A DNA stretch of 64,000 bases. Source: Paenibacillus lignilyticus. GTDB taxonomy: Bacteria > Bacillota > Bacilli > Paenibacillales > Paenibacillaceae. Both the position numbers and the translations under genes were made by a program. Of the stretch, positions 1-7,810 are shown one piece after another. The DNA lies in assembly GCF_017942085.1 (NCBI RefSeq), contig NZ_JAGKSP010000006.1, positions 186,001-250,000 of the forward strand, read 5' to 3'. Under the pieces are notes generated by a model that made no database searches, was not told the origin of the DNA, and was given only the letters and a program-made list of their open reading frames with translations. Positions within the stretch are counted from its first letter, which is position 1; every line of letters starts with the position of its first letter.

Positions 1-56
1 TGCTTGGCTTGAACGCACTGCTTCAACATTTACAGCAGCATAATGAAAAAGGGTGA
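1..56 (+). CDS. aroQ: 3-dehydroquinate dehydratase type II, C-terminal end only
   Basis: The frame beginning at base 3 reads about 17 residues (LGLNALLQHLQQHNEKG) and stops at the TGA at 54-56, five bases before the next start. The helix-rich ending fits the C-terminus of type II dehydroquinase (shikimate pathway), and in Bacillus aroQ (yqhS) lies directly upstream of yqhT, as here. Only the tail is in the window, so the call rests on position and a short match. The start is outside the window. Confidence 0.65.
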   Translation, partial: LGLNALLQHLQQHNEKG

Positions 57-60
57 TTCC

Positions 61-1137
61 ATGACATCTAAACGTTTAGCCGGTTTACGTGATAAGCTCC
101 CTGCTTTGCAGGCGGATGCGATTCTCGTAACGAGTGCCGTTAACCGTCGGTACATAAGTGGATTTACAGGCTCATCGGGCGTGCTGCTCATCACAGCTTC
201 AGACAGTTGGCTGTTGACGGATTTCCGTTATATGACACAGGCTCCGGAGCAAGCGCCGGACTTTACGGTTGTCGAGCATGGACCGAAGTGGATGGATACG
301 GTGAAGGATCTGGCCGCTTCCGCGGGAGTTCGCACGCTTGCTTTCGAACAGGATCACGTCGTATTCAGCAGCTATACCGCTTGGAAAGAAGCGCTTGGCG
401 CCGCAATCGAATTGACTCCGGCTTCCGGCGTCATCGAAGATTTGCGATTGTTCAAGGATGAAGCAGAGCTTGCCGTCATTCGTGAATCCTGCGCGCTTGC
501 CGATGACACGTTCAATCATATTCTTGGCTTTATCAAGCCGGGTCTGCGCGAACGCGAAGTTGCGCTTGAGATGGAGATGTTTATGCGCAGCAGAGGCGCG
601 ACATCGTCCTCATTCGATACCATTGTAGCATCAGGAGAACGTTCCGCTTTGCCGCATGGTGTTGCAAGTGACCGTGTAATTGGCAATAATGAGTTTGTGA
701 AGCTTGATTTTGGCGCTTTATATAACGGTTATTGCTCTGACCTTACGAGAACGATCGTGGTGGGGAAACCTTCAGACCGTCATCGCGAGATTTATGACAT
801 TGTATTGGAAGCTCAGCTTGCCGCATTGGCAGGCATCAAACCGGGCATGACCGGACGCGAAGCAGATGCGCTGGCGCGCGACATTATTACGCGCCATGGC
901 TACGGCGACAAATTCGGACATGGAACGGGTCACGGCTTTGGCATGGAAATTCACGAGTCGCCGCGTTTGTCGGTGGGCGGAACGACCGTTCTTGAACCGG
1001 GTATGACCGTTACGGTGGAGCCGGGCATTTACATTCCGGGTTTCGGCGGCGTTCGGATCGAAGACGATATCGTCATCACCGCTGATGGAAATGCGTTATT
1101 AACCTCATCCCCGAAGACATTCTTCACTTTGGCGTGA
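61..1137 (+). CDS. yqhT: M24 family Xaa-Pro peptidase (YqhT type)
   Basis: A 358-residue cytosolic metallopeptidase predicted to release N-terminal residues next to proline. The N-terminal creatinase-like domain covers roughly residues 1-125 and the C-terminal pita-bread domain the rest. Visible metal ligands are the Asp pair in LDFGALYNGYCSDLTRT, the His in GTGHGFGMEIHE and the Glu residues in TVEPGIY and GGVRIEDD. The start at 61 follows AAAGGGTGA; an upstream in-frame ATG at 43 lacks a ribosome binding site. It sits between aroQ and efp as in B. subtilis. The exact substrate cannot be told from sequence. Confidence 0.93.
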   Translation: MTSKRLAGLRDKLPALQADAILVTSAVNRRYISGFTGSSGVLLITASDSWLLTDFRYMTQAPEQAPDFTVVEHGPKWMDTVKDLAASAGVRTLAFEQDHVVFSSYTAWKEALGAAIELTPASGVIEDLRLFKDEAELAVIRESCALADDTFNHILGFIKPGLREREVALEMEMFMRSRGATSSSFDTIVASGERSALPHGVASDRVIGNNEFVKLDFGALYNGYCSDLTRTIVVGKPSDRHREIYDIVLEAQLAALAGIKPGMTGREADALARDIITRHGYGDKFGHGTGHGFGMEIHESPRLSVGGTTVLEPGMTVTVEPGIYIPGFGGVRIEDDIVITADGNALLTSSPKTFFTLA

Positions 1138-1160
1138 GTTTTATAAAAACAGGGTGCGTT

Positions 1161-1212
1161 AAACTCCCTATTCCAATCAAAGAGAGCGTTTGATTCCATC
1201 AAACTCCCTATT
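1161..1212 (+). repeat. Short direct repeat upstream of efp
   Basis: The 12-mer AAACTCCCTATT occurs at 1161-1172 and again at 1201-1212, 40 bases apart, the second copy ending just before the efp ribosome binding site GGAGG. It may be a small duplication or a binding site; no function is evident. Confidence 0.5.
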
Positions 1213-1232
1213 ACAGTACAGGAGGAATTGCA

Positions 1233-1799
1233 GTGATTTCAGTTAATGATTTTAAAACAGGCCTAACCGTTGAGGTAGAAGGCGATATCTTCACCGTTAT
1301 TGATTTTCAACACGTTAAACCAGGTAAAGGCGCAGCGTTCGTTCGCTCGAAGCTGAAGAACCTCAGAAACGGCAACACTGTCGAAAGAACGTTCCGCGCA
1401 GGCGAGAACATCGGTAAAGCCAACATCGAGAACCGTGCCGTACAATACCTGTACAACTCGGGTTCCGAATATTCTTTTATGGATAACGAAACGTATGACC
1501 AATTCACGCTTGATAAAAAGCAACTGGAATGGGAAATTAACTTCCTGAAAGAAAACATGACCGTTAACATCTCCAGCTACAATACAGAAATCATCGGTAT
1601 CCAATTGCCGAACACGGTTGACCTGAAAGTAACGGAAACAGAGCCAGGCGTTAAAGGCAACACGGCACAAGGCGCTACGAAGAACGCGACTTGTGAAACA
1701 GGCCTTAACGTTCAAGTTCCGCTCTTCATTAACGAAGGCGATGTACTGCTGATCGATACACGCGACGGCAAATACATTTCCCGTGCTAAAGAGCAATAA
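1233..1799 (+). CDS. efp: Elongation factor P
   Basis: This 188-residue protein has the three beta-barrel domains of EF-P, which binds between the P and E sites of the ribosome and relieves stalling at polyproline stretches. The loop [11 protein letters not shown] carries Lys32, the residue that is post-translationally modified in Bacillus EF-P. The start is GTG behind GGAGG (1221-1225). It follows yqhT by 95 bases, conserved synteny with B. subtilis. The C-terminal signature around [14 protein letters not shown] is intact and the length is normal. Confidence 0.98.
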   Translation: MISVNDFKTGLTVEVEGDIFTVIDFQHVKPGKGAAFVRSKLKNLRNGNTVERTFRAGENIGKANIENRAVQYLYNSGSEYSFMDNETYDQFTLDKKQLEWEINFLKENMTVNISSYNTEIIGIQLPNTVDLKVTETEPGVKGNTAQGATKNATCETGLNVQVPLFINEGDVLLIDTRDGKYISRAKEQ

Positions 1800-1811
1800 G
1801 AAGCAGTTGCA

Positions 1812-1846
1812 AAGCCGTCCGGACATCGCGCCGAACGGCTTTTTTG
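1812..1846 (+). terminator. Rho-independent terminator after efp
   Basis: The arms AAGCCGT and ACGGCTT, with further CGG/CCG pairing inside, are followed by a run of T. It lies 12 bases after the efp stop. Confidence 0.9.
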
Positions 1847-1869
1847 TCATATTCAAACTTACGTATATA

Positions 1870-1878
1870 TGCTATAAT
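1870..1878 (+). promoter_or_regulatory. Extended -10 promoter for lysC
   Basis: TGCTATAAT is a perfect extended -10 element located 60 bases before the lysC start. The -35 region is poor (TTCAAA at 1852-1857, 15 bases away). The leader of about 50 bases is too short for a lysine riboswitch. Confidence 0.6.
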
Positions 1879-1937
1879 CTTGTTTTATGAAGAACTTTAG
1901 AATTTACACTTAGAACTGCGTTGGGAGTGGATCAGAA

Positions 1938-3191
1938 GTGTCGTTGATAGTAATGAAGTTCGGCGGCAGCTCCGTCGGCTCAACAGAGCGGATGCAACGG
2001 GTTGCAAGGCGAATCGCCGATTATAAGGAAGCCGGTCATAAGGTTGTAGTAGTCGTCTCCGCTATGGGAGATACAACCGACGATCTAATCGATCAATCCA
2101 AGCTGCTAAACGCGAACCCGCCCGCACGTGAAATGGATATGCTGCTGACGGTAGGCGAACAAATATCGGTTGCGCTGCTTTCGATGGCCATTGATGCAAT
2201 TGGGCACAAGGCGATGTCATTCACAGGTTGGCAAGCAGGAATCGAGACAGAAGCGGTTCATGCGAAGGCACGGATTACGGATATTAAGCCGGATCGAATT
2301 TTTGCCGCATTAGACAATGGGTACACGGTAATTGTTGCAGGTTTCCAGGGCTCCACTTCTGAAGGCGAGATCACGACACTGGGCCGCGGCGGCTCCGATA
2401 CGACGGCCGTAGCACTGGCTGCTGCCATTAAAGCGGATGTCTGTGAAATTTACACGGATGTTGACGGTATCTATTCGACAGATCCGCGCGTAGTGAAGTG
2501 CGCTCGTAAATTGGATGAGATTTCGTACGACGAAATGCTCGAGCTTGCGAACTTAGGCGCAGCCGTCCTTCATCCGCGAGCAGTGGAATATGCCAAAAAT
2601 TATAATGTACGTCTTGTAGTTCGTTCTAGCTTTACGCAAAATGAAGGCACGAGTGTGAAGGAGGAAGCGGTCATGGAACAAGGGATGGTCGTTCGCGGCA
2701 TCGCCTATGACAAAAACGTAGCACGAATCAGTATTCTGGGTGTAGAAGATATTCCGGGCGTACTTGCAAAAGTGTTCGGCGCGCTTGCTTCTAACGGCAT
2801 CGACGTTGATATTATCGTTCAAAGCGGCACCCAAGACGGTAAAGCAGACTTTGCGTTCACGGTTTCCCTGAACGATAAAGATAAAGCAATCGCAGTCGTT
2901 GAGGGCATTCGCAATGAAGTGCCATACCGTGAAGTCAACTCCGAAGTGGATCTCGTTAAAGTTTCCATCGTTGGCGCGGGCATGGTCAGCAACCCTGGTG
3001 TTGCAGCGAAAATGTTCGCGGCGATTTACGAGCTGGGCATCAGCATTAAGCTGGTTTCCACTTCCGAAATTCGTTTGTCGGTTGTTATTGCAGCCGATAC
3101 GGTACATGATGTGATCCGTGCGCTTCATACCGCTTACGGACTTGACACGGCTGATCAAGTATTTGTTGGCGGTCCACAAGACAGACGCTAA
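1938..3191 (+). CDS. lysC: Aspartate kinase (LysC type, two ACT domains)
   Basis: This 417-residue enzyme phosphorylates aspartate, the first step to lysine, diaminopimelate, methionine and threonine. The kinase domain begins VMKFGGSSVG and includes TLGRGGSDTTAVALAA; the regulatory half carries two ACT domains (about 262-335 and 340-410), implying feedback control. The start is GTG at 1938. A second start exists in frame: ATG at 2673 (codon 246) preceded by GGAGGA at 2660-2665, matching the internal start known to give the beta subunit of B. subtilis aspartokinase II. A 172-residue beta chain is therefore expected. No L-box leader is present. Confidence 0.95.
   Translation: MSLIVMKFGGSSVGSTERMQRVARRIADYKEAGHKVVVVVSAMGDTTDDLIDQSKLLNANPPAREMDMLLTVGEQISVALLSMAIDAIGHKAMSFTGWQAGIETEAVHAKARITDIKPDRIFAALDNGYTVIVAGFQGSTSEGEITTLGRGGSDTTAVALAAAIKADVCEIYTDVDGIYSTDPRVVKCARKLDEISYDEMLELANLGAAVLHPRAVEYAKNYNVRLVVRSSFTQNEGTSVKEEAVMEQGMVVRGIAYDKNVARISILGVEDIPGVLAKVFGALASNGIDVDIIVQSGTQDGKADFAFTVSLNDKDKAIAVVEGIRNEVPYREVNSEVDLVKVSIVGAGMVSNPGVAAKMFAAIYELGISIKLVSTSEIRLSVVIAADTVHDVIRALHTAYGLDTADQVFVGGPQDRR
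2673..3191 (+). CDS. lysC: Probable aspartokinase beta subunit from in-frame internal start
   Basis: ATG at 2673 follows the Shine-Dalgarno GGAGGA with a spacing of seven bases, inside and in frame with lysC. The product (172 residues, beginning MEQGMVVRGIA) would contain only the ACT regulatory domains. In B. subtilis the LysC beta chain starts at the same codon number (246). The ribosome binding site is seen directly; use of the start is inferred from that family. Confidence 0.7.
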   Translation: MEQGMVVRGIAYDKNVARISILGVEDIPGVLAKVFGALASNGIDVDIIVQSGTQDGKADFAFTVSLNDKDKAIAVVEGIRNEVPYREVNSEVDLVKVSIVGAGMVSNPGVAAKMFAAIYELGISIKLVSTSEIRLSVVIAADTVHDVIRALHTAYGLDTADQVFVGGPQDRR

Positions 3192-3210
3192 GTGTATAGG
3201 CAGATAGAAC

Positions 3211-3248
3211 AAAGGACAGCAGCGCCATTGAGCGTTGCTGTCCTTTTT
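3211..3248. terminator. Bidirectional terminator between lysC and DUF441 gene
   Basis: AAAGGACAGCAGCGC pairs with GCGTTGCTGTCCTTT around a six-base loop, flanked by A and T runs. It lies between the converging lysC and the minus-strand gene at 3271-3732 and can serve both. Confidence 0.88.
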
Positions 3249-3270
3249 GCTGCCGTGCCGGTCATCTTGC

Positions 3271-3732
3271 TTAGAACCGATCGGCAATGAAGCTGAACAG
3301 TTTAAACAAGATCGCCGTAATCCCGGCTGCCATAAGCGGGCCAACCGGAATACCGCGCAGAAATACGATGCCAATGATGGATCCCACCACTAAGCCTACG
3401 ATAAGCTGAGGGTCGAATTTTAGCATTTCGAGGCCTTTGCCGTTGACATAGGTGGCGATCGCGCCGCCGGTCAGAGCCAGTATGCCGGGCCAGGAGGTAA
3501 TGACATTCATCATGTCCTTGGAGCTGATTCGCTCGGACGCGAACGGGACAAGCACGCTGAACGTCAGAAATAACAAGCCAAGCTCAAGTCCTCTGCGTTC
3601 GATCGTTGGGAGGAAACGCTCCAGATGGACGAGCTTGACGATCAGCAGCACGCAGGCTGCCGTAGAGATAATCGGCGAACGGCCGATTAAGCCGATTACA
3701 ATCAGAAGAACAAGAACGACTTCCCCGCTCAT
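3271..3732 (-). CDS. DUF441 family integral membrane protein
   Basis: A 153-residue hydrophobic protein with four or five membrane segments, matching the DUF441 (YeaL) family: early GLIGRSP motif, then long hydrophobic stretches around [15 protein letters not shown] and [18 protein letters not shown]. Function is unknown. The start at 3732 is chosen because AAGGAG lies nine bases upstream; the in-frame GTG at 3762 has no such site. It is the last gene of the minus-strand block comA-comB-DUF441 and is 108 bases from comB. Confidence 0.85.
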   Translation of the reverse strand: MSGEVVLVLLIVIGLIGRSPIISTAACVLLIVKLVHLERFLPTIERRGLELGLLFLTFSVLVPFASERISSKDMMNVITSWPGILALTGGAIATYVNGKGLEMLKFDPQLIVGLVVGSIIGIVFLRGIPVGPLMAAGITAILFKLFSFIADRF

Positions 3733-3840
3733 GCTTGTGGACTCCTTCAATCCGTATGTCACCGCCTTCGCGCCTCACGCGCAGGCGCCCATACCCCATT
3801 GTATGGAACAAGCCTCCCGGTTATGTCAGTTTAGCCTCGC

Positions 3841-4551
3841 TCAGCTCTGTACGAGCATATCCCCTTGCATTCTCGGAACGATCCCGCTTATGTTCACTTG
3901 ACTGCAGCGCTCAATATCCCGTCCGCTTCCATTCTTGTTCAGCCGTTTACCTGTCGTGCTGGACTGCAGCATCTCATGAATCGCAGTACCGGCGCTCTTG
4001 TAGAGTCCGAGCATAGCGGAGCCGATATCATTCATTTCAAGCGGAGAAGGGCTGAGCTGCTGCAGCTCGCTTATAAGCAAGCCGGCGCATAAGCCGTCCT
4101 CAAGTGCGAATTCATCATGGCTTCCGGCGCACAGCAGCACAATATCGCGGCGCAGCTCCAGCGCCGTACGCGCACAGGCTGCCGCATTATTGAGGGAACC
4201 AACGAGCACATGATCGGCTCGCATCGCTTTATGAATGGCGCGCGTGCCATTCGTTGTCGTTAATACAATTCGACGGCCGAGTACGTTGTCGGCTGTGAAT
4301 TCCTCCGGGGAGTTTCCCAGATCAAAGCCGGGAATTTTGCGGCAGAAACGTTCGCCTGCGATCAGATTCCCCCCAGTTTGCAGCGCCCTCGCTTCCAGGA
4401 CGGTTTCGACAGGCACAATGCCGGCTGCTCCGGCTTCCAACGCGGCAACGATCGTACTCGTCGCGCGCAGCACATCAATGACGATAGCCGTCCGGTGCGT
4501 GAATCGTTCGGATTGCGCTTCGTTGACGTTGGAAATGACTTCGATATGCAT
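3841..4551 (-). CDS. comB: 2-phosphosulfolactate phosphatase (ComB family)
   Basis: This 236-residue enzyme is predicted to dephosphorylate 2-phosphosulfolactate to 3-sulfolactate. Family motifs visible are VIDVLRATSTIV near the N-terminus, LTTTNGTRAI in the middle and LLCAGS before EDGLCAG. It lies 29 bases downstream of comA, so both steps of sulfolactate synthesis are together. In Bacillus the same pair (yitC/yitD) makes sulfolactate in the sporulating cell; coenzyme M synthesis is the archaeal use of the family. The spore role here is an inference from that. Confidence 0.9.
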   Translation of the reverse strand: MHIEVISNVNEAQSERFTHRTAIVIDVLRATSTIVAALEAGAAGIVPVETVLEARALQTGGNLIAGERFCRKIPGFDLGNSPEEFTADNVLGRRIVLTTTNGTRAIHKAMRADHVLVGSLNNAAACARTALELRRDIVLLCAGSHDEFALEDGLCAGLLISELQQLSPSPLEMNDIGSAMLGLYKSAGTAIHEMLQSSTTGKRLNKNGSGRDIERCSQVNISGIVPRMQGDMLVQS

Positions 4552-4580
4552 ACGTGAAACAACATCCTTCCCAAGCTTCC

Positions 4581-5420
4581 TTAAATCATATAAATAAACG
4601 GCTCAACGCGAGCGCCGAAATGGAACGTATCCGAGCGGAGTCCCCGGCGCATCGTTTCCAGCGCCAACACTTCCGAAGGTTGAATATTGCCTAAATTCAC
4701 TTCCGAGCCGAACGTTTGCAGGAGCAGAACCTGCTGCTGCTTCAAGGGGGTTTCCCACATGATGCGAGAAATATCGCCCAGAGAATGGCTGACAGCTTCC
4801 AGCACACTTTGGGAGCATTCGCCGTTCCGATCGAACAGACCAACATTCATCCCCGATTCTCTTGCTTCAATCGTGACTAGGGCGGCACCTGCCTGCCAGT
4901 CTGCCTCGGCCGTTACAACTAATTCATTGGCATCCACAAGGGAACCGGACAGTTTCTTGCCGTATTCGGTGACGACATTCAGACCATTGCTAAGCCCTTC
5001 TTTAATGAGATCCGTTCGGAGCTTTCGGCTGAGTTCGATGGTGCCGTCCGAAACCTCGATTCCGTTAAATCCGAGTCGGCACACCGTGCGGAAGAAAGAA
5101 GGCACGACTTCCTGTTGGACGGCCGTCTCAAGCAGCGTTCCGCCGGGCATGATCGTAAGTCCGCATCGTTTCGCCAGCTCGATTTTGCTCAAGAGCAGAT
5201 CGGTTGGATAGAGGGGAGCCGTACCAAAGCCCAGTTTAATGCAATCGATGTAACCAGCTGCTGTTTCGAGCAGATCTGAGAACGCATGACGTCCGAGTCC
5301 TTTGTCAATAACCATGGTTTTGCCGCGTCCGGTAGTCCGGTGCGCATTCTGGGCGACCTCACGCCGGCCGCTTGGATCGTTTAAAGCTGAAGGCCAAGAA
5401 GCCTGTGATATAGATCTCAT
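4581..5420 (-). CDS. comA: Phosphosulfolactate synthase (ComA family)
   Basis: This 279-residue TIM-barrel enzyme adds sulfite to phosphoenolpyruvate to give phosphosulfolactate. Recognisable stretches are the glycine-rich IKLGFGTAPLYP, MPGGTLLETA, GFNGIEVSDGTIEL and VTIEARESG, in the order seen in ComA proteins. The start at 5420 follows GAGGAGAT; longer in-frame extensions lack a ribosome binding site. The N-terminal 40 residues are less conserved and somewhat longer than the Bacillus YitD. It forms an operon with comB. A possible sigma-E promoter lies just upstream. Confidence 0.88.
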   Translation of the reverse strand: MRSISQASWPSALNDPSGRREVAQNAHRTTGRGKTMVIDKGLGRHAFSDLLETAAGYIDCIKLGFGTAPLYPTDLLLSKIELAKRCGLTIMPGGTLLETAVQQEVVPSFFRTVCRLGFNGIEVSDGTIELSRKLRTDLIKEGLSNGLNVVTEYGKKLSGSLVDANELVVTAEADWQAGAALVTIEARESGMNVGLFDRNGECSQSVLEAVSHSLGDISRIMWETPLKQQQVLLLQTFGSEVNLGNIQPSEVLALETMRRGLRSDTFHFGARVEPFIYMI

Positions 5421-5453
5421 GATATCTCCTCGCAATCGTTTCTTTTCCACAGC

Positions 5454-5482
5454 AATATATGCAGGGAGCCCAGAGCGTGTGC
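5454..5482 (-). promoter_or_regulatory. Possible sigma-E promoter for comAB
   Basis: On the minus strand CATATATT (7 of 8 to the sigma-E -10 CATACAHT) lies 34 bases before the comA start, with a weak -35 (GCACACG) 14 bases upstream. The -10 is good but the -35 is poor. Sigma-E control would agree with the Bacillus yitCD homologues. Confidence 0.4.
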
Positions 5483-5624
5483 GAAGGGGGAAAGTGCCTC
5501 GCACTCGTATTCGCCAAAGTTGTGAGAATGAAAGAGAGACAGGCCTGCATAGGCTGTAGAAGAGCCGGGCGTTCTAGCAATACGTGCTGCGCGCTCATGT
5601 TCACTAGGGAAAGAGGCGATAGAG

Positions 5625-5891
5625 ATGCTTAACAAAATCGTGCTTAGTATGGCATCGATCCGCATGTTCTCCGGCTCGCTGGAGATAATGGCCGCACTGC
5701 TGATGCTGCGACTGAATCAAATCGACAAGGCGCTCGTTGTCAATTCGTCACTTGCGCTTGTAGGGCCATTCGTGCTGATTTCAACGACCATGATCGGACT
5801 CGTAGGTCTCTCGGATAAATTATCGTTTGGCAAAATGCTTTGGATCGTTTGCGGCGTCGCTTGTATTCTGATCGGCGTGCTCAAGAAATGA
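5625..5891 (+). CDS. yqhV: YqhV family small membrane protein (DUF2619)
   Basis: An 88-residue protein with two or three hydrophobic segments (about 15-30, 37-62 and 70-86) that matches YqhV, a conserved spore-former protein encoded just before spoIIIAA. Function is unknown. In B. subtilis it follows efp directly; here lysC and the minus-strand com block lie between. About 150 bases separate it from spoIIIAA and contain a sigma-E promoter. Confidence 0.87.
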   Translation: MLNKIVLSMASIRMFSGSLEIMAALLMLRLNQIDKALVVNSSLALVGPFVLISTTMIGLVGLSDKLSFGKMLWIVCGVACILIGVLKK

Positions 5892-5935
5892 GCCAAAGAA
5901 GTCTTCCGCAGAGGGTTGCGAAGCGGGGAATCTAG

Positions 5936-5964
5936 TCATATTGCGCGGCTTTGCGGAATAGAAT
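5936..5964 (+). promoter_or_regulatory. Sigma-E promoter of the spoIIIA operon
   Basis: TCATATT (perfect to the sigma-E -35 KMATATT) is followed after exactly 14 bases by AATAGAAT (6 of 8 to CATACAHT), about 75 bases before the spoIIIAA start. The B. subtilis spoIIIA operon is transcribed by sigma-E in the mother cell. Confidence 0.8.
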
Positions 5965-6039
5965 GGGATACAAAGATGGACAATCACTCACACTTACTCT
6001 AGCAATCTAGCAGAAACGAAGAGCCGGGAGGGATGCCGG

Positions 6040-7050
6040 ATGCTCAAAAAAGTGCAGCATTTGCTGCCTTCCGAGCTTACAGAGGTGCTCGGACGAATAC
6101 CGGATCGGCTGAAGGATGCCGTGGAAGAGATTCGGATCCGGGAGAACAGGCCGCTTGAAATTAGCACCGGACTGGCCTTCTGGTTCGTCTCCGCGCAAGG
6201 CGTGCTGCTGCCGAATCCGGAGAATGCGTACAAGCCTTCTCCGGAGACATGCCGCAAGCTGCTCGAACGCGTAACGAATCACTCGCTCTACGCGATGGAA
6301 GAAGAACTGCGCCGCGGCTACATCACGGTAGCCGGCGGCCATCGAATTGGACTGGCTGGGCGCACGGTGCTGGAGCATGGACAAGTTCGCGGCATCCGTG
6401 ATATTGCTGCGTTCAATGTACGGATAGCCAGAGAAGTCATTGGCGCCGCCGCATCGCTGCTGCCGAAGCTGCTGGACCATCAGAGGCGTTCCTTGCAGTC
6501 CACGCTCGTGATCGCGCCGCCTCAGCAAGGCAAGACGACACTGGTCCGAGATCTGGCAAGAGCGGTCAGCAGCGGCGCTTGGGGTCATCCATCCGCGATG
6601 GACTGGCCCGGACGCAAGGTCGGCATCGTGGATGAACGGTCGGAAATCGCCGCTTGTGTCAGAGGGGTTCCCACCTTTAATGTCGGCCCTCGAACCGATG
6701 TGATGGATGCTTGTCCGAAAGCGGAGGGGATGATGATGATGCTTCGCTCGATGTCTCCGGAGATTATGATCGTCGATGAAATCGGCCGCGAAGAGGATGG
6801 CGATGCCATTCTGGACGCGAGCCATGCCGGCGTTACGGTCATCGCGACCGCGCATGCCAAGGACCTGGAGGATGCGAGAGGCCGGCCGGTGCTGGGCAGA
6901 TTGCTCGCTGCCGGGGCATTCCAGCAATGCGTGGAGCTTCGGCGCAATGGCGGAAGCCTGATGAGCCGCGTGCTCCCGGCCGCGGCCGCCGGCAGAGCGC
7001 CGGCGGCAAGAGAGCCGACTGCATGGAAGGGAGGCGATCGCCATGGTTGA
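6040..7050 (+). CDS. spoIIIAA: Stage III sporulation protein AA, secretion-type ATPase
   Basis: This 336-residue mother-cell ATPase is thought to energise the SpoIIIA-SpoIIQ feeding-tube channel between mother cell and forespore. The P-loop is APPQQGKTT (about residue 167), followed by the acidic Walker B-like MIVDEIGREED and a later TAHA. It resembles VirB11/GspE ATPases. The start follows GGGAGGGATG. It is the first of eight genes and overlaps spoIIIAB by eight bases. The C-terminus after ELRRNGGSL is a low-complexity alanine- and arginine-rich tail. Confidence 0.96.
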   Translation: MLKKVQHLLPSELTEVLGRIPDRLKDAVEEIRIRENRPLEISTGLAFWFVSAQGVLLPNPENAYKPSPETCRKLLERVTNHSLYAMEEELRRGYITVAGGHRIGLAGRTVLEHGQVRGIRDIAAFNVRIAREVIGAAASLLPKLLDHQRRSLQSTLVIAPPQQGKTTLVRDLARAVSSGAWGHPSAMDWPGRKVGIVDERSEIAACVRGVPTFNVGPRTDVMDACPKAEGMMMMLRSMSPEIMIVDEIGREEDGDAILDASHAGVTVIATAHAKDLEDARGRPVLGRLLAAGAFQQCVELRRNGGSLMSRVLPAAAAGRAPAAREPTAWKGGDRHG

Positions 7051-7561
7051 GCTTATCGGCGCTGCGTTAATTTTGTTTGCCGGCACCATGATCGGCTTCC
7101 TCCAGGCGTCGCGCTATGCCGCGCGGCCGATCCAGATCAGGCAGCTGATCTACGCCTTACAACGGCTTGAGACCGAAATCGGCTATGGGTACACGCCGCT
7201 TCCGGAGGCTATCAGCCGCTGCGCAGCTTACTTGCCTGAACCGGTCGCATCGTTGCTCCTTGATGTCAACAGGCGGCTGGAGCAGACAGGCGAGCTGACC
7301 TTCCGCGAAAGCTGGGAAGGGGCAGCGAATGCGTATTGGCCGCATACGGCGATGCGGCAGCCGGAGCAGGCGGCATTGATTCGACTCGGCTCTGCGCTTG
7401 GAATCAGCGACAGGGAAGATCAGATCAAGAACCTGAAGCTGGCGATGCAGCAGCTGCAGTCGGAGGAAGAAGCGGCACGGCACGATAGTGCGCGGTTTTC
7501 GAAAATGTGGAAGAGCCTCGGAGTTCTCACAGCCGCGCTAGTCGTCATTTTGATTTTGTAG
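7043..7561 (+). CDS. spoIIIAB: Stage III sporulation protein AB
   Basis: A 172-residue protein with an N-terminal membrane segment (about 2-20), a helical cytoplasmic middle and a hydrophobic C-terminus. This matches SpoIIIAB, which resembles type II secretion GspF. It includes the family sequence RPIQIRQLIYALQRLETEIGYG. The start ATG lies inside the end of spoIIIAA behind GGAGG, suggesting translational coupling. Needed for sigma-G activity in the engulfed forespore in B. subtilis. Confidence 0.95.
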   Translation: MVELIGAALILFAGTMIGFLQASRYAARPIQIRQLIYALQRLETEIGYGYTPLPEAISRCAAYLPEPVASLLLDVNRRLEQTGELTFRESWEGAANAYWPHTAMRQPEQAALIRLGSALGISDREDQIKNLKLAMQQLQSEEEAARHDSARFSKMWKSLGVLTAALVVILIL

Positions 7562-7576
7562 CGGGGTGCCGGAAGA

Positions 7577-7780
7577 ATGAACATTGATGTGAGCGCCATC
7601 TTTCAAATTGCCGGAATCGGCATTATCACGGCGATGATCCATACCGTACTCAAGCAGATGGGCAAAGAAGATATGGCGCACTGGGTCACGCTGATCGGCT
7701 TTGTCGTCGTCCTTTTTATGGTCGTGAGCCTCTTGAACGATCTGTTTCAAGAAATCAAAACGATCTTCCTGTTTCAATGA
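7577..7780 (+). CDS. spoIIIAC: Stage III sporulation protein AC
   Basis: A 67-residue protein with two membrane segments (about 5-28 and 36-60), the usual size and topology of SpoIIIAC. It is encoded 15 bases after spoIIIAB. Together with SpoIIIAD it is believed to form part of the mother-cell membrane base of the SpoIIIA complex. Confidence 0.94.
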   Translation: MNIDVSAIFQIAGIGIITAMIHTVLKQMGKEDMAHWVTLIGFVVVLFMVVSLLNDLFQEIKTIFLFQ

Positions 7781-7810
7781 CGCTACTGGGGCAAGGCGGG
7801 TGAACGCAAC

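Noticed and set aside
1850..1937. Lysine riboswitch before lysC
   Set aside because: The space between the efp terminator and lysC is about 90 bases, too short for an L-box, and its conserved blocks are missing.
6520..6560. Defective P-loop in SpoIIIAA because the first Gly is Ala
   Set aside because: The general P-loop pattern allows Ala at this position; the Gly-Lys-Thr is intact.
6007..7089. Long minus-strand frame opposite spoIIIAA
   Set aside because: No Shine-Dalgarno, Arg/Ser-rich shadow composition, and spoIIIAA on the plus strand is unmistakable.
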